Of a DNA stretch of 44,365 nucleotides, positions 7,901-14,418 are shown in pieces; the stretch's first letter is position 1, and each line of letters starts with the position of its first letter. A program made the position numbers and the translations under genes. The DNA comes from Candidatus Merdisoma merdipullorum. GTDB lineage: Bacteria > Bacillota > Clostridia > Lachnospirales > Lachnospiraceae. Location of the stretch: NCBI GenBank assembly GCA_018715645.1, contig DVLE01000057.1, positions 1-44,365 of the forward strand, written 5' to 3'. Under the pieces are notes generated by a model. The model did not search any database. It was given only the letters and a program-made list of their open reading frames with translations, and was not told where the DNA came from.

Positions 7901-8841
7901 CTGCAGACGATGATTGGAAATGGAGTTTTGCCGGCCTTCCGAAGTACGAAGACGGCTCGGAGATCAAATATACCATTACCGAGGACACCGTGGACGGATA
8001 TACACCGGCCTATAATGGTCTCAACGTCACCAATACTTACACGCCGGAGCAGACCAGCGTTACGGTAATAAAGGCATGGGATGACAAGAACGATCAGGAT
8101 GGTATCCGGCCTGAAAGTATCACAGTAAAACTGCTGGCGGATGGGCAGGAAACCAAGGAGACACTGACGCTCAGCAGCGGTAACAGCTGGGCGGGAACCT
8201 TTAGCGGTCTGGACAAGTACAAGGACGGGAAGGAAATTACCTACACCATTGAGGAAGTATCGGTAAATGGTTATAGCACCGTGGTTACCGGTGACGCTTC
8301 CACAGGCTTTGTGATCACCAACAGCCATACGCCTGAAACCATCAGCATTTCCGGCTCTAAGACGTGGGATGATGCCAATGACCAGGATGGCAAAAGGCCT
8401 GGCTCCATTACCATACGTCTTTATGCCAACGGCGAACAGGTAAAGGTTGTGACCGTGACCGAGGAAGACGGCTGGAAATGGAACTTTACGAACCTTCCGA
8501 AGTACGAAAACGGCAGCGAGATCCGCTACACCATTACAGAGGATGCGGTTCCCGGCTACCAATCCAAAGTGGACGGCATGGACGTGACCAACCGCTATAC
8601 GCCGGACATCCCGGATACGCCGGATGATTCCGACAAACTGACAGCCTCTGACGACCCGAAGCAGCCGCAGAACCCTGGACAGCCTGGACCCCAGGACACG
8701 CTGAAGGCTGGTACCCCGCAGACCGGAGACACAACTAATCTGGCTCTGTGGATTGGCCTTCTGGCTGTTTCCGGCACAGGGGTGACCGCAATGGTGATTA
8801 GTGGGAAAAAGAAACGCTATCGTGGGAAACACATGAAATAG
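1975..8841 (+). CDS. Giant sortase-anchored surface protein with Cys/His repeats and six Cna-B domains
   Basis: The 2288-aa protein starts with a signal peptide (basic KHKTRTMAKR, hydrophobic core, cut near Ala32). Residues 43-245 hold about nine C-x-H-x-H-(3-4)-C type units. A long central region (246-1494) has no clear family; part of it near 1120-1220 resembles DUF11/fimbrial backbone modules. An SdrD-B-like module starts near 1495 (VVWLDADKDGLRESGE). Six Cna-B repeats of about 92 aa span 1653-2212. Each repeat keeps the Lys (e.g. SGSKTW), Glu (ITED or IEEV) and Asn (VTNTY) needed for an internal isopeptide bond. A Pro-rich linker, TPQTGD (2247-2252), a membrane helix and a KKKRYRGK tail form the wall-sorting signal, with Thr where Leu is usual in LPXTG. 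AGGAGGA precedes the start. It is last in the unit behind the c-di-GMP riboswitch. Adhesion to host or neighbouring cells is the likely role; the ligand is unknown. Confidence 0.93.
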   Translation: MKHKTRTMAKRWLAVVLCLCMVFPSVVTLVSAEEEPAYTGGPCEHHTEHTEECGYIEAVEGKPCQHEHTEDCYAEVSAESESVEPTCSHVHDENCDYAAPTEGTPCTHEHTEECFEWVTECIHEHTDDCYEEGSVSDNTAAPPNSEERELICDHECSEESGCITKKNVCQHEHDSECGYSEGTEGTPCNHVHDESCGYLAAEESVQDRNELVLICPHANGEHDDSCGYVEAVEGHPCEYVCPICSSMQNGLTQLSEDDIEITLTTPMGYVGQEYNLLDKAAVTPEEDENGNPIQLRITDLHTNSTDAEYEWSNPVLKVTSNENVAFAVTYEAYVELENTQEGQETEKVLATKQFTFPVYASGEIGDRLNGDFAYISDAYLVEDKATDSGLAIRTGTAPWDDDDSAGNDSDPLNNTVRSFDVVTYTAAFKTQVRSDSPYTAYKTGTVYYEFVVEGSGDLVRFETESMGWMTAKTDGQFEVTEETHDGKTCQVLRGSFLAEPSDGNPAAIGNSYQELNIVLRVLAMKKGDTVKPQFTFWLEGNDVPEDGLVTGSGHSCAEHGEAEYKTITAPDVSVTSAPRFNVRIVNGHSDVNQTVGTFDFSTGNDLAQNKDAGTKEGRIQAFGAVIQIVGKSQQHGLRGCELPDGSPITFDLSMTSSYLSDEGETITPGNTYAPLLWSIDGNSWATKQSDERDLSMVRVPRSYYIPTNEYEDRESSSCFNGGEWKGVQNGETIQVTVSDYTVDLEQLPYNNIVDAPTTYQYYNPNNISGYWDVQTACFSAGEIWVVQPFYDDEGKYIADEYGSGTFQIALKDTNLQMTGESDTPLETVSDNSNQSVQDDDRAVQTSYLSKSGNISLGIRYVPYTEQGSDGTLALTEGCHGNGKDWILSGDSLGLDGYLNQGGAEGQARVIAADYLLKFDDSFFEPERVFIYNNNTTTVLYGAKPDKTGWNHQNLQPHETGYDEEMMQATADDLIFFSSFDALKEQGYTCVAVLLESRRLFAEGNDSVGLRILGKSKDDSALDGNTFMITHSAVAWNCNDIKAAAANWCSKEETDLTEEDYLSYVQNGFPSWAGKTTPLKYDSDYPKPSAVIDYDTSDALKNYTKSQYDENGYVTGSSGTAAGDSCLVVDYSTQITKSPNQPGTGEGGKKLTYDMDTSQREVDYVLYPTAIRSQGESTTEGTSTTTTVYIEDTLPVGLEYIQNSAFYGGEYTSNGGGKAGMVTGGQKLFPEITRNEDGTTTLLFTLENVTITEDEVTWLKPIYYSCLIGTPGNEETDVEDQQQLLNSVKIWSDDEQIRDFVATNGNYAEQSILISKNRGVSFSKTSDQKIVELGDEMGFTIHHGNNSGNSIDVVDIDFLPHNGDGRGTQITGQVVVSELTIESKELINGFKLYYTTDTSKRNTTAADYQAADFTAENGWTEMTVDANTGAVELPDKTHVIVAVAAVGRLTPNSTLKMHISFEVPDGKPGEFLVNSFGSGDMESNARTYIVNRLLEGVVWLDADKDGLRESGEALIDGVKVTLMQRGQDGTYIPYLLNGKAVSVETGKQINVLTGETSDNTRGAGAYGFHHLPQGDFAVRFESGETVKLGDYTATQTNVGTNDTIDSDAIAQEQDGDLISASIEGIEMPEAKEITVQTYESRYHDLGLYVSQINIPVEKVWDDNNDQDGKRPSSVTVTLYADAQSTGQSLTLNEANSWKGSFENLAESENGKKINYTVKETPVSGYVSATTGSASEGFTITNSYTPETVDISGSKTWNDNNNQDGKRPASITIRLYANGMELKDKAVSVTADDDWKWSFTDLPKYADGKPITYTITEDSVDGYTSAFNGYDVTNTYSPEQTSITVTKAWADSDDQDGLRPQSVTVRLLANGRDAGKTLTLNAGNNWQGTFSELDKYENGREITYTIEEVSVTGYETEISGSSSTGFTVTNTHTPETVTLSGAKTWNDANDQDGKRPSSITIRLYANGVELKDKAVSVTADDDWKWSFAGLPKYEDGSEIKYTITEDTVDGYTPAYNGLNVTNTYTPEQTSVTVIKAWDDKNDQDGIRPESITVKLLADGQETKETLTLSSGNSWAGTFSGLDKYKDGKEITYTIEEVSVNGYSTVVTGDASTGFVITNSHTPETISISGSKTWDDANDQDGKRPGSITIRLYANGEQVKVVTVTEEDGWKWNFTNLPKYENGSEIRYTITEDAVPGYQSKVDGMDVTNRYTPDIPDTPDDSDKLTASDDPKQPQNPGQPGPQDTLKAGTPQTGDTTNLALWIGLLAVSGTGVTAMVISGKKKRYRGKHMK
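6931..8610 (+). repeat. Six tandem Cna-B repeats of two alternating types
   Basis: Units start near 6931, 7213, 7489, 7771, 8053 and 8335, about 282 bases each. Units 2, 4 and 6 (SGSKTW/SGAKTW, ITED) resemble one another more than units 1, 3 and 5 (EKVW/TKAW/IKAW, KETP or IEEV). Units 2 and 4 share a nearly identical stretch around 7311-7360 and 7872-7924, which suggests duplication of a two-domain block. Confidence 0.85.
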
Positions 8842-8858
8842 AGGACAAATCGGCAAGC

Positions 8859-8883
8859 GGTGTCCCTTTTTATAAGGGACACC
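8859..8883 (+). terminator. Hairpin behind the adhesin gene
   Basis: GGTGTCCCTT (8859-8868) and AAGGGACACC (8874-8883) form a perfect 10-bp stem with a T-rich loop. No T-run follows, so termination efficiency is uncertain, but the place 18 bases after the stop codon fits an operon end. Confidence 0.6.
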
Positions 8884-8908
8884 CGGTAAGCCTGCTCCTT
8901 TTCCGGTA

Positions 8909-8937
8909 TTGTCAAAGAAATGCGGCTGTGATAAGAT
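8909..8937 (+). promoter_or_regulatory. Sigma-A promoter for the phospholipase D-like gene
   Basis: TTGTCA at 8909-8914 and TAAGAT at 8932-8937 are separated by 17 bases and lie 34 bases before the start codon. Confidence 0.5.
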
Positions 8938-8971
8938 GATAGCTGAACATCACGGATAAAAGGAGCGGCAA

Positions 8972-10405
8972 ATGATACGATTTTTAAGACGGCATAAGCT
9001 TACCTGTCTTGTGCTGTTTATATTATTCTATATGATATTGGGAGCCACGGCTCCCTTTTTGTCGTATAAAAGGATAGAGGATATTACGGCAGAAAACTTT
9101 GCACGGAAAAAATTTCGTATGGAAGGAACGGGACCTGAACGTGTGGCCCTTCTGGAGACGAACGAAAGCGCCTGGACGGAACGGATGCGTCTTCTTGAAC
9201 AGGCGGAGGAACGGATCATCCTTTCCACCTTTGACATGAGAGAGGGGGAGAGTACCCGCGATATTCTGGCGGTTCTTCTGGCAAAAGCAGAGGAGGGTGT
9301 GGACATCCGTATCCTCGTAGACGGCGTCAGCGGAGCTGTCCGCATGGAGGGACATGAGCTGTTTTATGCCCTGTCTTCCCATCCCAATGTGGAGATCCGT
9401 ATTTACAATCCTCTGAATCTGCTGACTCCCTGGAAGCTCATGGGGCGAATGCACGATAAATACGTGATTGTGGATGAAAAGGCGTATCTGCTGGGCGGGC
9501 GCAACACCTTTGACTATTTCATCGGAAATTACACGAATGAAAATGTAAGCTATGACCGTGAACTGCTCGTTTATAATACCAGACCAGGCGATCCTGACAC
9601 TTCGCTCCGGGAGCTGGAAGCATATTTTGAGGGCGTCTGGAACCTGGAAGTCTGCAAACCTTTCCACAACAGTGAAAAGCTGGCGGAAAAGAAAAAGGTA
9701 CAGGAAGAGCGGAAGGCTTTGGAGGAGCGTTACGCAAAGCTTACGGCGGAAAACCCGGAGCTTTTTGAAGGCGCCTGGGATTACGCGGAGCATACATACG
9801 AAGCCGGGAAGATCAGCCTGCTTTCCAATCCTACCCATATATATGGAAAAGAGCCGGTTCTTTTTTATGAGCTTGTACAGCTTATGAAGCAGGCTGATGA
9901 GCGCGTTATTTTTCAGACTCCTTACGTTGTCTGCAATTCCTGGATGTATGAGGAGCTGACGGAGCTTAAAGAGGCCGTTCCCGATACCCGGATTCTTTTA
10001 AACGCCGTAGAAAATGGGGATAATTTTGTGGCTTCCAGCGATTATCTGCGCCATAAGGATAAAGTGGTTGCCACCGGAATCCAACTGTATGAATATGACG
10101 GAGGGACCTCAAACCACGGGAAGAGTATCCTAATCGATAACGATTTGTCGATTGTCGGTTCTTATAATCTTGATCTGCGCAGCACTTATCTGGATACGGA
10201 GCTGATGCTGGTCGTTCAGAGCGAAGGACTGAATCAGGAGCTTGAGGGATATATGACCGCTATGGAGCAGGATTCCCGGAAAATCATCGATGCAAAGACA
10301 TTTGAAGCGCCGGAGCATCTGGAGATTCAGGAGGCTCCGTTTTGGAAACGTGTGGCCTGGGCAGTGTTCGGCTTTGTCGTGCAGCCCTTCCGGTGCCTGA
10401 TCTAA
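8972..10405 (+). CDS. Phospholipase D-like membrane protein (cardiolipin synthase-like)
   Basis: The 477-aa protein has one N-terminal membrane helix (about residues 9-30) and two HKD motifs. The first is MHDKYVIVDEK with His161 and Lys163 followed by GGRN. The second is NHGKSILIDN with His382 and Lys384 followed by GSYNLDLRS. Two HKD half-sites make one active site in the phospholipase D superfamily, where a His forms a phospho-enzyme intermediate. The overall pattern resembles ClsC/YmdC-type transphosphatidylases, so cardiolipin synthesis or phospholipid exchange is plausible, but only the superfamily is certain. A charged coiled-coil insert (about 232-262) separates the halves. GGAGCGG precedes the start. 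It has its own promoter and stands alone between the adhesin and miaB. Confidence 0.88.
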   Translation: MIRFLRRHKLTCLVLFILFYMILGATAPFLSYKRIEDITAENFARKKFRMEGTGPERVALLETNESAWTERMRLLEQAEERIILSTFDMREGESTRDILAVLLAKAEEGVDIRILVDGVSGAVRMEGHELFYALSSHPNVEIRIYNPLNLLTPWKLMGRMHDKYVIVDEKAYLLGGRNTFDYFIGNYTNENVSYDRELLVYNTRPGDPDTSLRELEAYFEGVWNLEVCKPFHNSEKLAEKKKVQEERKALEERYAKLTAENPELFEGAWDYAEHTYEAGKISLLSNPTHIYGKEPVLFYELVQLMKQADERVIFQTPYVVCNSWMYEELTELKEAVPDTRILLNAVENGDNFVASSDYLRHKDKVVATGIQLYEYDGGTSNHGKSILIDNDLSIVGSYNLDLRSTYLDTELMLVVQSEGLNQELEGYMTAMEQDSRKIIDAKTFEAPEHLEIQEAPFWKRVAWAVFGFVVQPFRCLI

Positions 10406-10479
10406 GCATTTTTGCTGCCGCAGGAAACTTACTCTTAATGGATTAGAGTATCTATGCAAGAAAAAAGAAAGGGAAGATT

Positions 10480-11913
10480 ATGAAGAAAAACAAGGAAATC
10501 TGGATGAAAGCGCCAGACGCGGAGCCGGAGCGCCAGTACTATTTTATAGAGATATGCAAAAGAAGAGTGGAGGAGGAGAGCGAAAGGCTTGGCCGTCCGC
10601 TTACCTTTTGCGTGACGACCTTTGGCTGTCAGATGAACGCGCGGGATTCGGAAAAGCTTTCCGGAATCCTGGAAGAGATCGGATACCTCCCTGCAGAGGA
10701 GGAAAAGGCTGATTTTGTGATTTACAATACATGTACGGTCCGGGAAAATGCAAATCTGAAGGTGTACGGTCATCTGGGGCTTTTAAAGCATCGCAAAAAA
10801 GAACAGCCAAATCTCAGAATCGCTCTCTGTGGGTGTATGATGCAGGAGCCGGATGTAATTGAAAAGCTGAAGAAAAGCTATCGGTTTGTGGATTTGATTT
10901 TCGGCACCCACAACATCTTCAAGTTTGCGGAGCTTTTGGCTGAAAGTCTGGAGGAAACAGGACAGATCGTGGACATCTGGGAGGGAACGGATCAGATTGT
11001 GGAAGAACTCCCTGTAGAACGTAAATACTCTTTCAAATCCGGCGTAAACATTATGTTTGGCTGCAACAATTTCTGCAGTTATTGTATCGTACCCTACGTA
11101 AGAGGAAGGGAACGAAGCCGTCGGCCGGAGGATATACTGAAGGAAATCCGGACGCTGGCAGCAGACGGAGTGACGGAGATCATGCTGCTTGGCCAGAACG
11201 TCAATTCCTATGGAAAGACGCTGGAGCAGCCCCTCTCTTTTGCGGAACTTCTTAAAAGAGTGGAAGAAATTGAGGGGATCCGACGAATCCGTTTTATGAC
11301 CTCTCACCCGAAGGACCTCTCTGATGAACTGATAGAGGTCATGAAAACATCGGATAAAATCTGCCGTCATCTGCATCTGCCGCTGCAGTCCGGGAGTACT
11401 CGAATCCTGAAAGCTATGAACCGCCGATACACGAAGGAGCAGTATCTGGAACTGGCCGGGAAAATACGCCGGGAAATCCCGGAGATCTCTCTGACCACGG
11501 ATATTATTGTGGGCTTTCCGGGAGAGACGGAAGAAGATTTTCAGGATACTCTGGACGTCGTGCGTCAGGTACGCTACGACAATGCCTATACGTTTATTTA
11601 TTCCAAGCGGACTGGCACTCCGGCCGCCGCCATGGAAAACCAGGTGCCGCCTGAGGTGACGAAAGACCGTTTTGACCGCCTGCTCTCTCTGGTACAGGAG
11701 CTTGCGAAGGAACAGACCGCCCGTTTTGCGGGAAGCGTGCAGGAAGTCCTGGCCGAAGAAGTCAACGACCACAGGCCCGGCTACCTGACCGGAAGGATGA
11801 GCAACAATCTGCTGGTCCATTTTCCGGGTGAGGAATCGCAGATAGGAAGCTACGTGAACGTACGTCTGGAAGAATGCAGGGGCTTCTATTATCTGGGAAG
11901 CCTCCTCCAATAG
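10480..11913 (+). CDS. miaB: tRNA-2-methylthio-N6-dimethylallyladenosine synthase MiaB
   Basis: MiaB adds the 2-methylthio group to i6A37 of tRNAs reading UNN codons, using two 4Fe-4S clusters and S-adenosylmethionine. The N-terminal UPF0004 domain shows TFGCQMNARDSE (Cys50) and the CTVRENA and CGCMMQ motifs that supply its cluster. The radical SAM motif is GCNNFCSYC (Cys195, Cys199, Cys202). A TRAM domain closes the protein (about residues 410-477). Length (477) is normal for Firmicute MiaB, which often has an extra N-terminal stretch as here. GGGAAG precedes the ATG. mutS, its frequent downstream partner, is not present; instead a separate promoter begins right after its stop codon. Confidence 0.96.
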   Translation: MKKNKEIWMKAPDAEPERQYYFIEICKRRVEEESERLGRPLTFCVTTFGCQMNARDSEKLSGILEEIGYLPAEEEKADFVIYNTCTVRENANLKVYGHLGLLKHRKKEQPNLRIALCGCMMQEPDVIEKLKKSYRFVDLIFGTHNIFKFAELLAESLEETGQIVDIWEGTDQIVEELPVERKYSFKSGVNIMFGCNNFCSYCIVPYVRGRERSRRPEDILKEIRTLAADGVTEIMLLGQNVNSYGKTLEQPLSFAELLKRVEEIEGIRRIRFMTSHPKDLSDELIEVMKTSDKICRHLHLPLQSGSTRILKAMNRRYTKEQYLELAGKIRREIPEISLTTDIIVGFPGETEEDFQDTLDVVRQVRYDNAYTFIYSKRTGTPAAAMENQVPPEVTKDRFDRLLSLVQELAKEQTARFAGSVQEVLAEEVNDHRPGYLTGRMSNNLLVHFPGEESQIGSYVNVRLEECRGFYYLGSLLQ

Positions 11914-11942
11914 ATGACAGCCGCAGTGATCTGTGATATAAT
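11914..11942 (+). promoter_or_regulatory. Promoter of the C39-like/yfbR/zinc-ribbon operon
   Basis: ATGACA (11914-11919) and TATAAT (11937-11942) are 17 bases apart, directly after the miaB stop codon. The palindromic leader element at 11947-11975 begins just downstream, at the expected RNA start. Confidence 0.65.
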
Positions 11943-11946
11943 TCTT

Positions 11947-11975
11947 AATGTCGGAAGACATTATATCTGCGCCGG
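11947..11975 (+). repeat. Palindromic leader element, copy 1
   Basis: This 29-base segment matches 30964-30992 at 27 positions. It contains AATGTC-GGAA-GACATT and then a shared single-stranded tail ending CTGCGC(C/T)GG. Copy 2 lies in the lexA leader. No other copy was seen in the window. Confidence 0.7.
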
Positions 11976-12007
11976 ATGAGAGGATGCCGGAGAAACGAGG
12001 AAAAGTT

Positions 12008-12754
12008 ATGGAAATGAAGCGATGCTGCCTGCGTCATCCTTATCTTTCAGTCAAAACTCAGGATGGACTTTCTTTCGGTGGGAGCCAGAACTGGTGCAGC
12101 TCCCGTATTATGCGTAAATACGGCTGCGGCGTCGTGGGTATGGGGGATGTGCTTCTGTACCTGGGACTCCACAGGCTCCCCTGCAGCACGGAGCTTCAGC
12201 ATGGACTGCTGCGTGAGGATGGGACGCTGTCTTATCCGCGTTACGAGAGGTATCTGAGGATACTGCGCAGGCGCTATTTGGGAATCATTCCGGGCTTTGG
12301 CATTCCGGGCTTCCTGGTACCTGCTGCCATGAACCGGTATTTCCGCCGCTATAAGATTAACTTACGGTCTAAATGGTGCGTCAGCCAGGGAAAACTGTAT
12401 CCCCGTATCGAAGACAGCCTTGCGAGAGATATTCCGGTGATTCTTTCTATCGGTCAGAATCTTCCGTTTTGGGGGCGGCACAGGCTTCGCCTGTATCGGC
12501 AGGAGAATGGGGAGTATCTTCCTGCGTTAGAGGTCAAAGCACATTTTGTGGTAGTGACCGGACTGGAAAACGGGTACCTGCAGATTTCCTCCTGGGGAAG
12601 GGAATACTATATATCCTGGCAGGAATATGTGCAGTATGTAAAAAAGCACAGCAGTTTTCTGGTGAGTAATATCTGTCTGGTGTCTGAAAAGAACACGCCT
12701 CGGAAAAAAAAGCGGAAGAAGGATGAGGCTGCGATGGAAAGAGGAGTTTTATGA
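12008..12754 (+). CDS. Papain-fold, peptidase C39-like protein
   Basis: The start at 12008 is chosen for GAGG at 11997-12000; an in-frame ATG at 11948 lies inside the leader palindrome and has no ribosome binding site. The 248-aa product has NWCSSRIMRKYGCGVVG near residues 28-44, like the Cys site and following 'GCG' of bacterial C39-like cysteine peptidases. A late His occurs in AHFVVVTGLENGYLQI and is followed by SSWG, the usual order Cys, His, Asn/Asp. There is no signal peptide, so it is probably cytoplasmic. The tail is strongly basic (PRKKKRKKDE). Its stop overlaps yfbR by four bases. The substrate is unknown; some members of this fold are inactive or act as tethering domains. Confidence 0.65.
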   Translation: MEMKRCCLRHPYLSVKTQDGLSFGGSQNWCSSRIMRKYGCGVVGMGDVLLYLGLHRLPCSTELQHGLLREDGTLSYPRYERYLRILRRRYLGIIPGFGIPGFLVPAAMNRYFRRYKINLRSKWCVSQGKLYPRIEDSLARDIPVILSIGQNLPFWGRHRLRLYRQENGEYLPALEVKAHFVVVTGLENGYLQISSWGREYYISWQEYVQYVKKHSSFLVSNICLVSEKNTPRKKKRKKDEAAMERGVL

Positions 12755-13341
12755 ATAGTTTTTTTGCGATGATGTCCCGGATGAAGTACATCGATCGCTG
12801 GGCTCTGATGCGTAATTCCAGGAAGGAAAACCTAAGCGAGCACAGTCTGGAAGTATCGATGATCGCCCACGCTCTGGCCGTTATAGGAAATTCCTGCCTT
12901 GGCAAACATCTGGATGCCCGAAAGGCGGCGGTACTTGGTATGTACCACGACGCCACAGAGATTATCACCGGCGACATGCCCACTCCGGTCAAGTACTACA
13001 ATGCGCGCATTAAGGATACCTATAAAGATATTGAACACCGCGCGGCGCAGACACTGATTTCCATGCTGCCGGAACAGATGCAGGATGCATACCGGGAAAT
13101 CTTTGAAGAACAGGAAGAAGACGCGTACCTCTGGAAGCTTGTAAAAGCTGCCGACAAGCTTTCGGCTTATATCAAATGCGTCGAGGAGGAGCAGGCAGGC
13201 AACAGGGAGTTTGTAAGCGCGAAAGCAATGGCGTTGAATCATATCCAGAAAATGAATCTCCCGGAGACAGGACTTTTTCTGGAATATTTTATAGATGCAT
13301 ACGGAAAAAATCTGGATGAACTTACAGGAGGAGAATCATGA
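12751..13341 (+). CDS. yfbR: 5'-deoxynucleotidase, YfbR-like HD domain protein
   Basis: The 196-aa protein matches YfbR (E. coli, 199 aa), which dephosphorylates deoxyribonucleoside 5'-monophosphates in a metal-dependent way. The opening MSRMKYIDRWALMRN and ENLSEHSLEV (His31) are typical, followed by the HD pair His66-Asp67 in MYHDATE and the late Asp in KAADKLSAYIK. YfbR trims nucleotide pools and salvages thymidine precursors. It overlaps the C39-like gene by ATGA and the next gene by ATGA, so translation is coupled along the unit. Confidence 0.9.
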   Translation: MNSFFAMMSRMKYIDRWALMRNSRKENLSEHSLEVSMIAHALAVIGNSCLGKHLDARKAAVLGMYHDATEIITGDMPTPVKYYNARIKDTYKDIEHRAAQTLISMLPEQMQDAYREIFEEQEEDAYLWKLVKAADKLSAYIKCVEEEQAGNREFVSAKAMALNHIQKMNLPETGLFLEYFIDAYGKNLDELTGGES

Positions 13342-14390
13342 GTGAAAACAGAGATTTTGGCTTTTGCCCCCGCTGCGGGGCTCTAATGAAGGATGGGGTT
13401 TGCCAAAGCTGCGGTTATGTGATCCGCCAGCCTTCGGCCCAGCCCAATGTGCAAAGAGATTCCGGAGCGCAGAATGGTTATTACGGTCAGCCTTATATGC
13501 AGGGAACGCCCTATGTACAGGTGACAGAGAGGAAAAAGGGGAAAAAAGGTCTTATCATTGCGCTGTCTGTTATCGGTATGGTGCTTCTTTTGCTCATTTT
13601 TATCGTGGCTCTTGTTTTCTGGTCCGGAATGATCGAGCAGGCAGGAACAGACAGTTCCTACAATGAGTCCTATGATGATTATTACGATGATTCAAACGAT
13701 GATTATTACGACAACTATGAAGATTACTACGACGATTATGGCGGTTATGATTCCGGCTACTATGTTCCGAATGAGAGCGATCCCTACTACAGAGAGATCG
13801 TAGATGCGACGCGAACCGATCTGGAATACGGGGTATCCTGGATCGTCGAATCTGTTACGCCGGATGACAGCGAGGACACCTGCACTTATTATTCCACATA
13901 TCCTGTGCTGACCGGTGACGGCGCAGATTACAGCGCGATCAACAGCCGAATTACAGAAATGGCCCTGCAGTACAGGGAAAGCTACACGGATTATCCGGGC
14001 GGCGCCACAACCCTTGGTTATGTTACCTATATGGATGAGACACAGATCAGCATTGTCTTTCAGCATAGTATTTATGAGGACAATGGAACTCTGCCGCGTA
14101 TTTCTTCTCTGACCTTTGATTTGGAAACGGGAACCGAAATACAGCCGGAGCAGATGACGGAGATCAACGAAGAGCTTGTCATGCGTTTCCGCTCCCAGAA
14201 TACAACGCAGAACGGCAGCGTTTCCTTCGTAGATAATGCCAGCGATGAAGAACTTTTGGCCCTTCTGCAGAACAGAGAGGAAAGCGTTTATTTCTACACT
14301 CCGGTAGGACTTGAGGTTGGCTTCAATTATAAAAGCGATGATTACAGCAGCGGCTGGGTAAGCGTCACCTTAAAAGATCAGGCACTGTAA
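13338..14390 (+). CDS. Zinc-ribbon, single-pass membrane protein with a Tyr/Asp-rich linker
   Basis: Residues 10-25 form a zinc ribbon (Cys10, Cys13, Cys22, Cys25 in CPRCG and CQSCG). A membrane helix spans about 70-93, followed by an outer linker made almost only of Asp, Tyr, Asn and Gly (about residues 108-145). The rest is a 200-aa extracellular beta-rich domain resembling the DUF3298/RsiV-like fold (paired strands such as TLGYVTYMDETQISIVFQHS and SLTFDLETGTEI). Such zinc-ribbon/TM proteins are common and poorly known in Lachnospiraceae. It shares an ATGA overlap with yfbR. A sensory or envelope role is plausible but not shown. Confidence 0.7.
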   Translation: MSENRDFGFCPRCGALMKDGVCQSCGYVIRQPSAQPNVQRDSGAQNGYYGQPYMQGTPYVQVTERKKGKKGLIIALSVIGMVLLLLIFIVALVFWSGMIEQAGTDSSYNESYDDYYDDSNDDYYDNYEDYYDDYGGYDSGYYVPNESDPYYREIVDATRTDLEYGVSWIVESVTPDDSEDTCTYYSTYPVLTGDGADYSAINSRITEMALQYRESYTDYPGGATTLGYVTYMDETQISIVFQHSIYEDNGTLPRISSLTFDLETGTEIQPEQMTEINEELVMRFRSQNTTQNGSVSFVDNASDEELLALLQNREESVYFYTPVGLEVGFNYKSDDYSSGWVSVTLKDQAL

Positions 14391-14418
14391 GAGAAGAAAC
14401 GGCTATGAAGGAACATAT

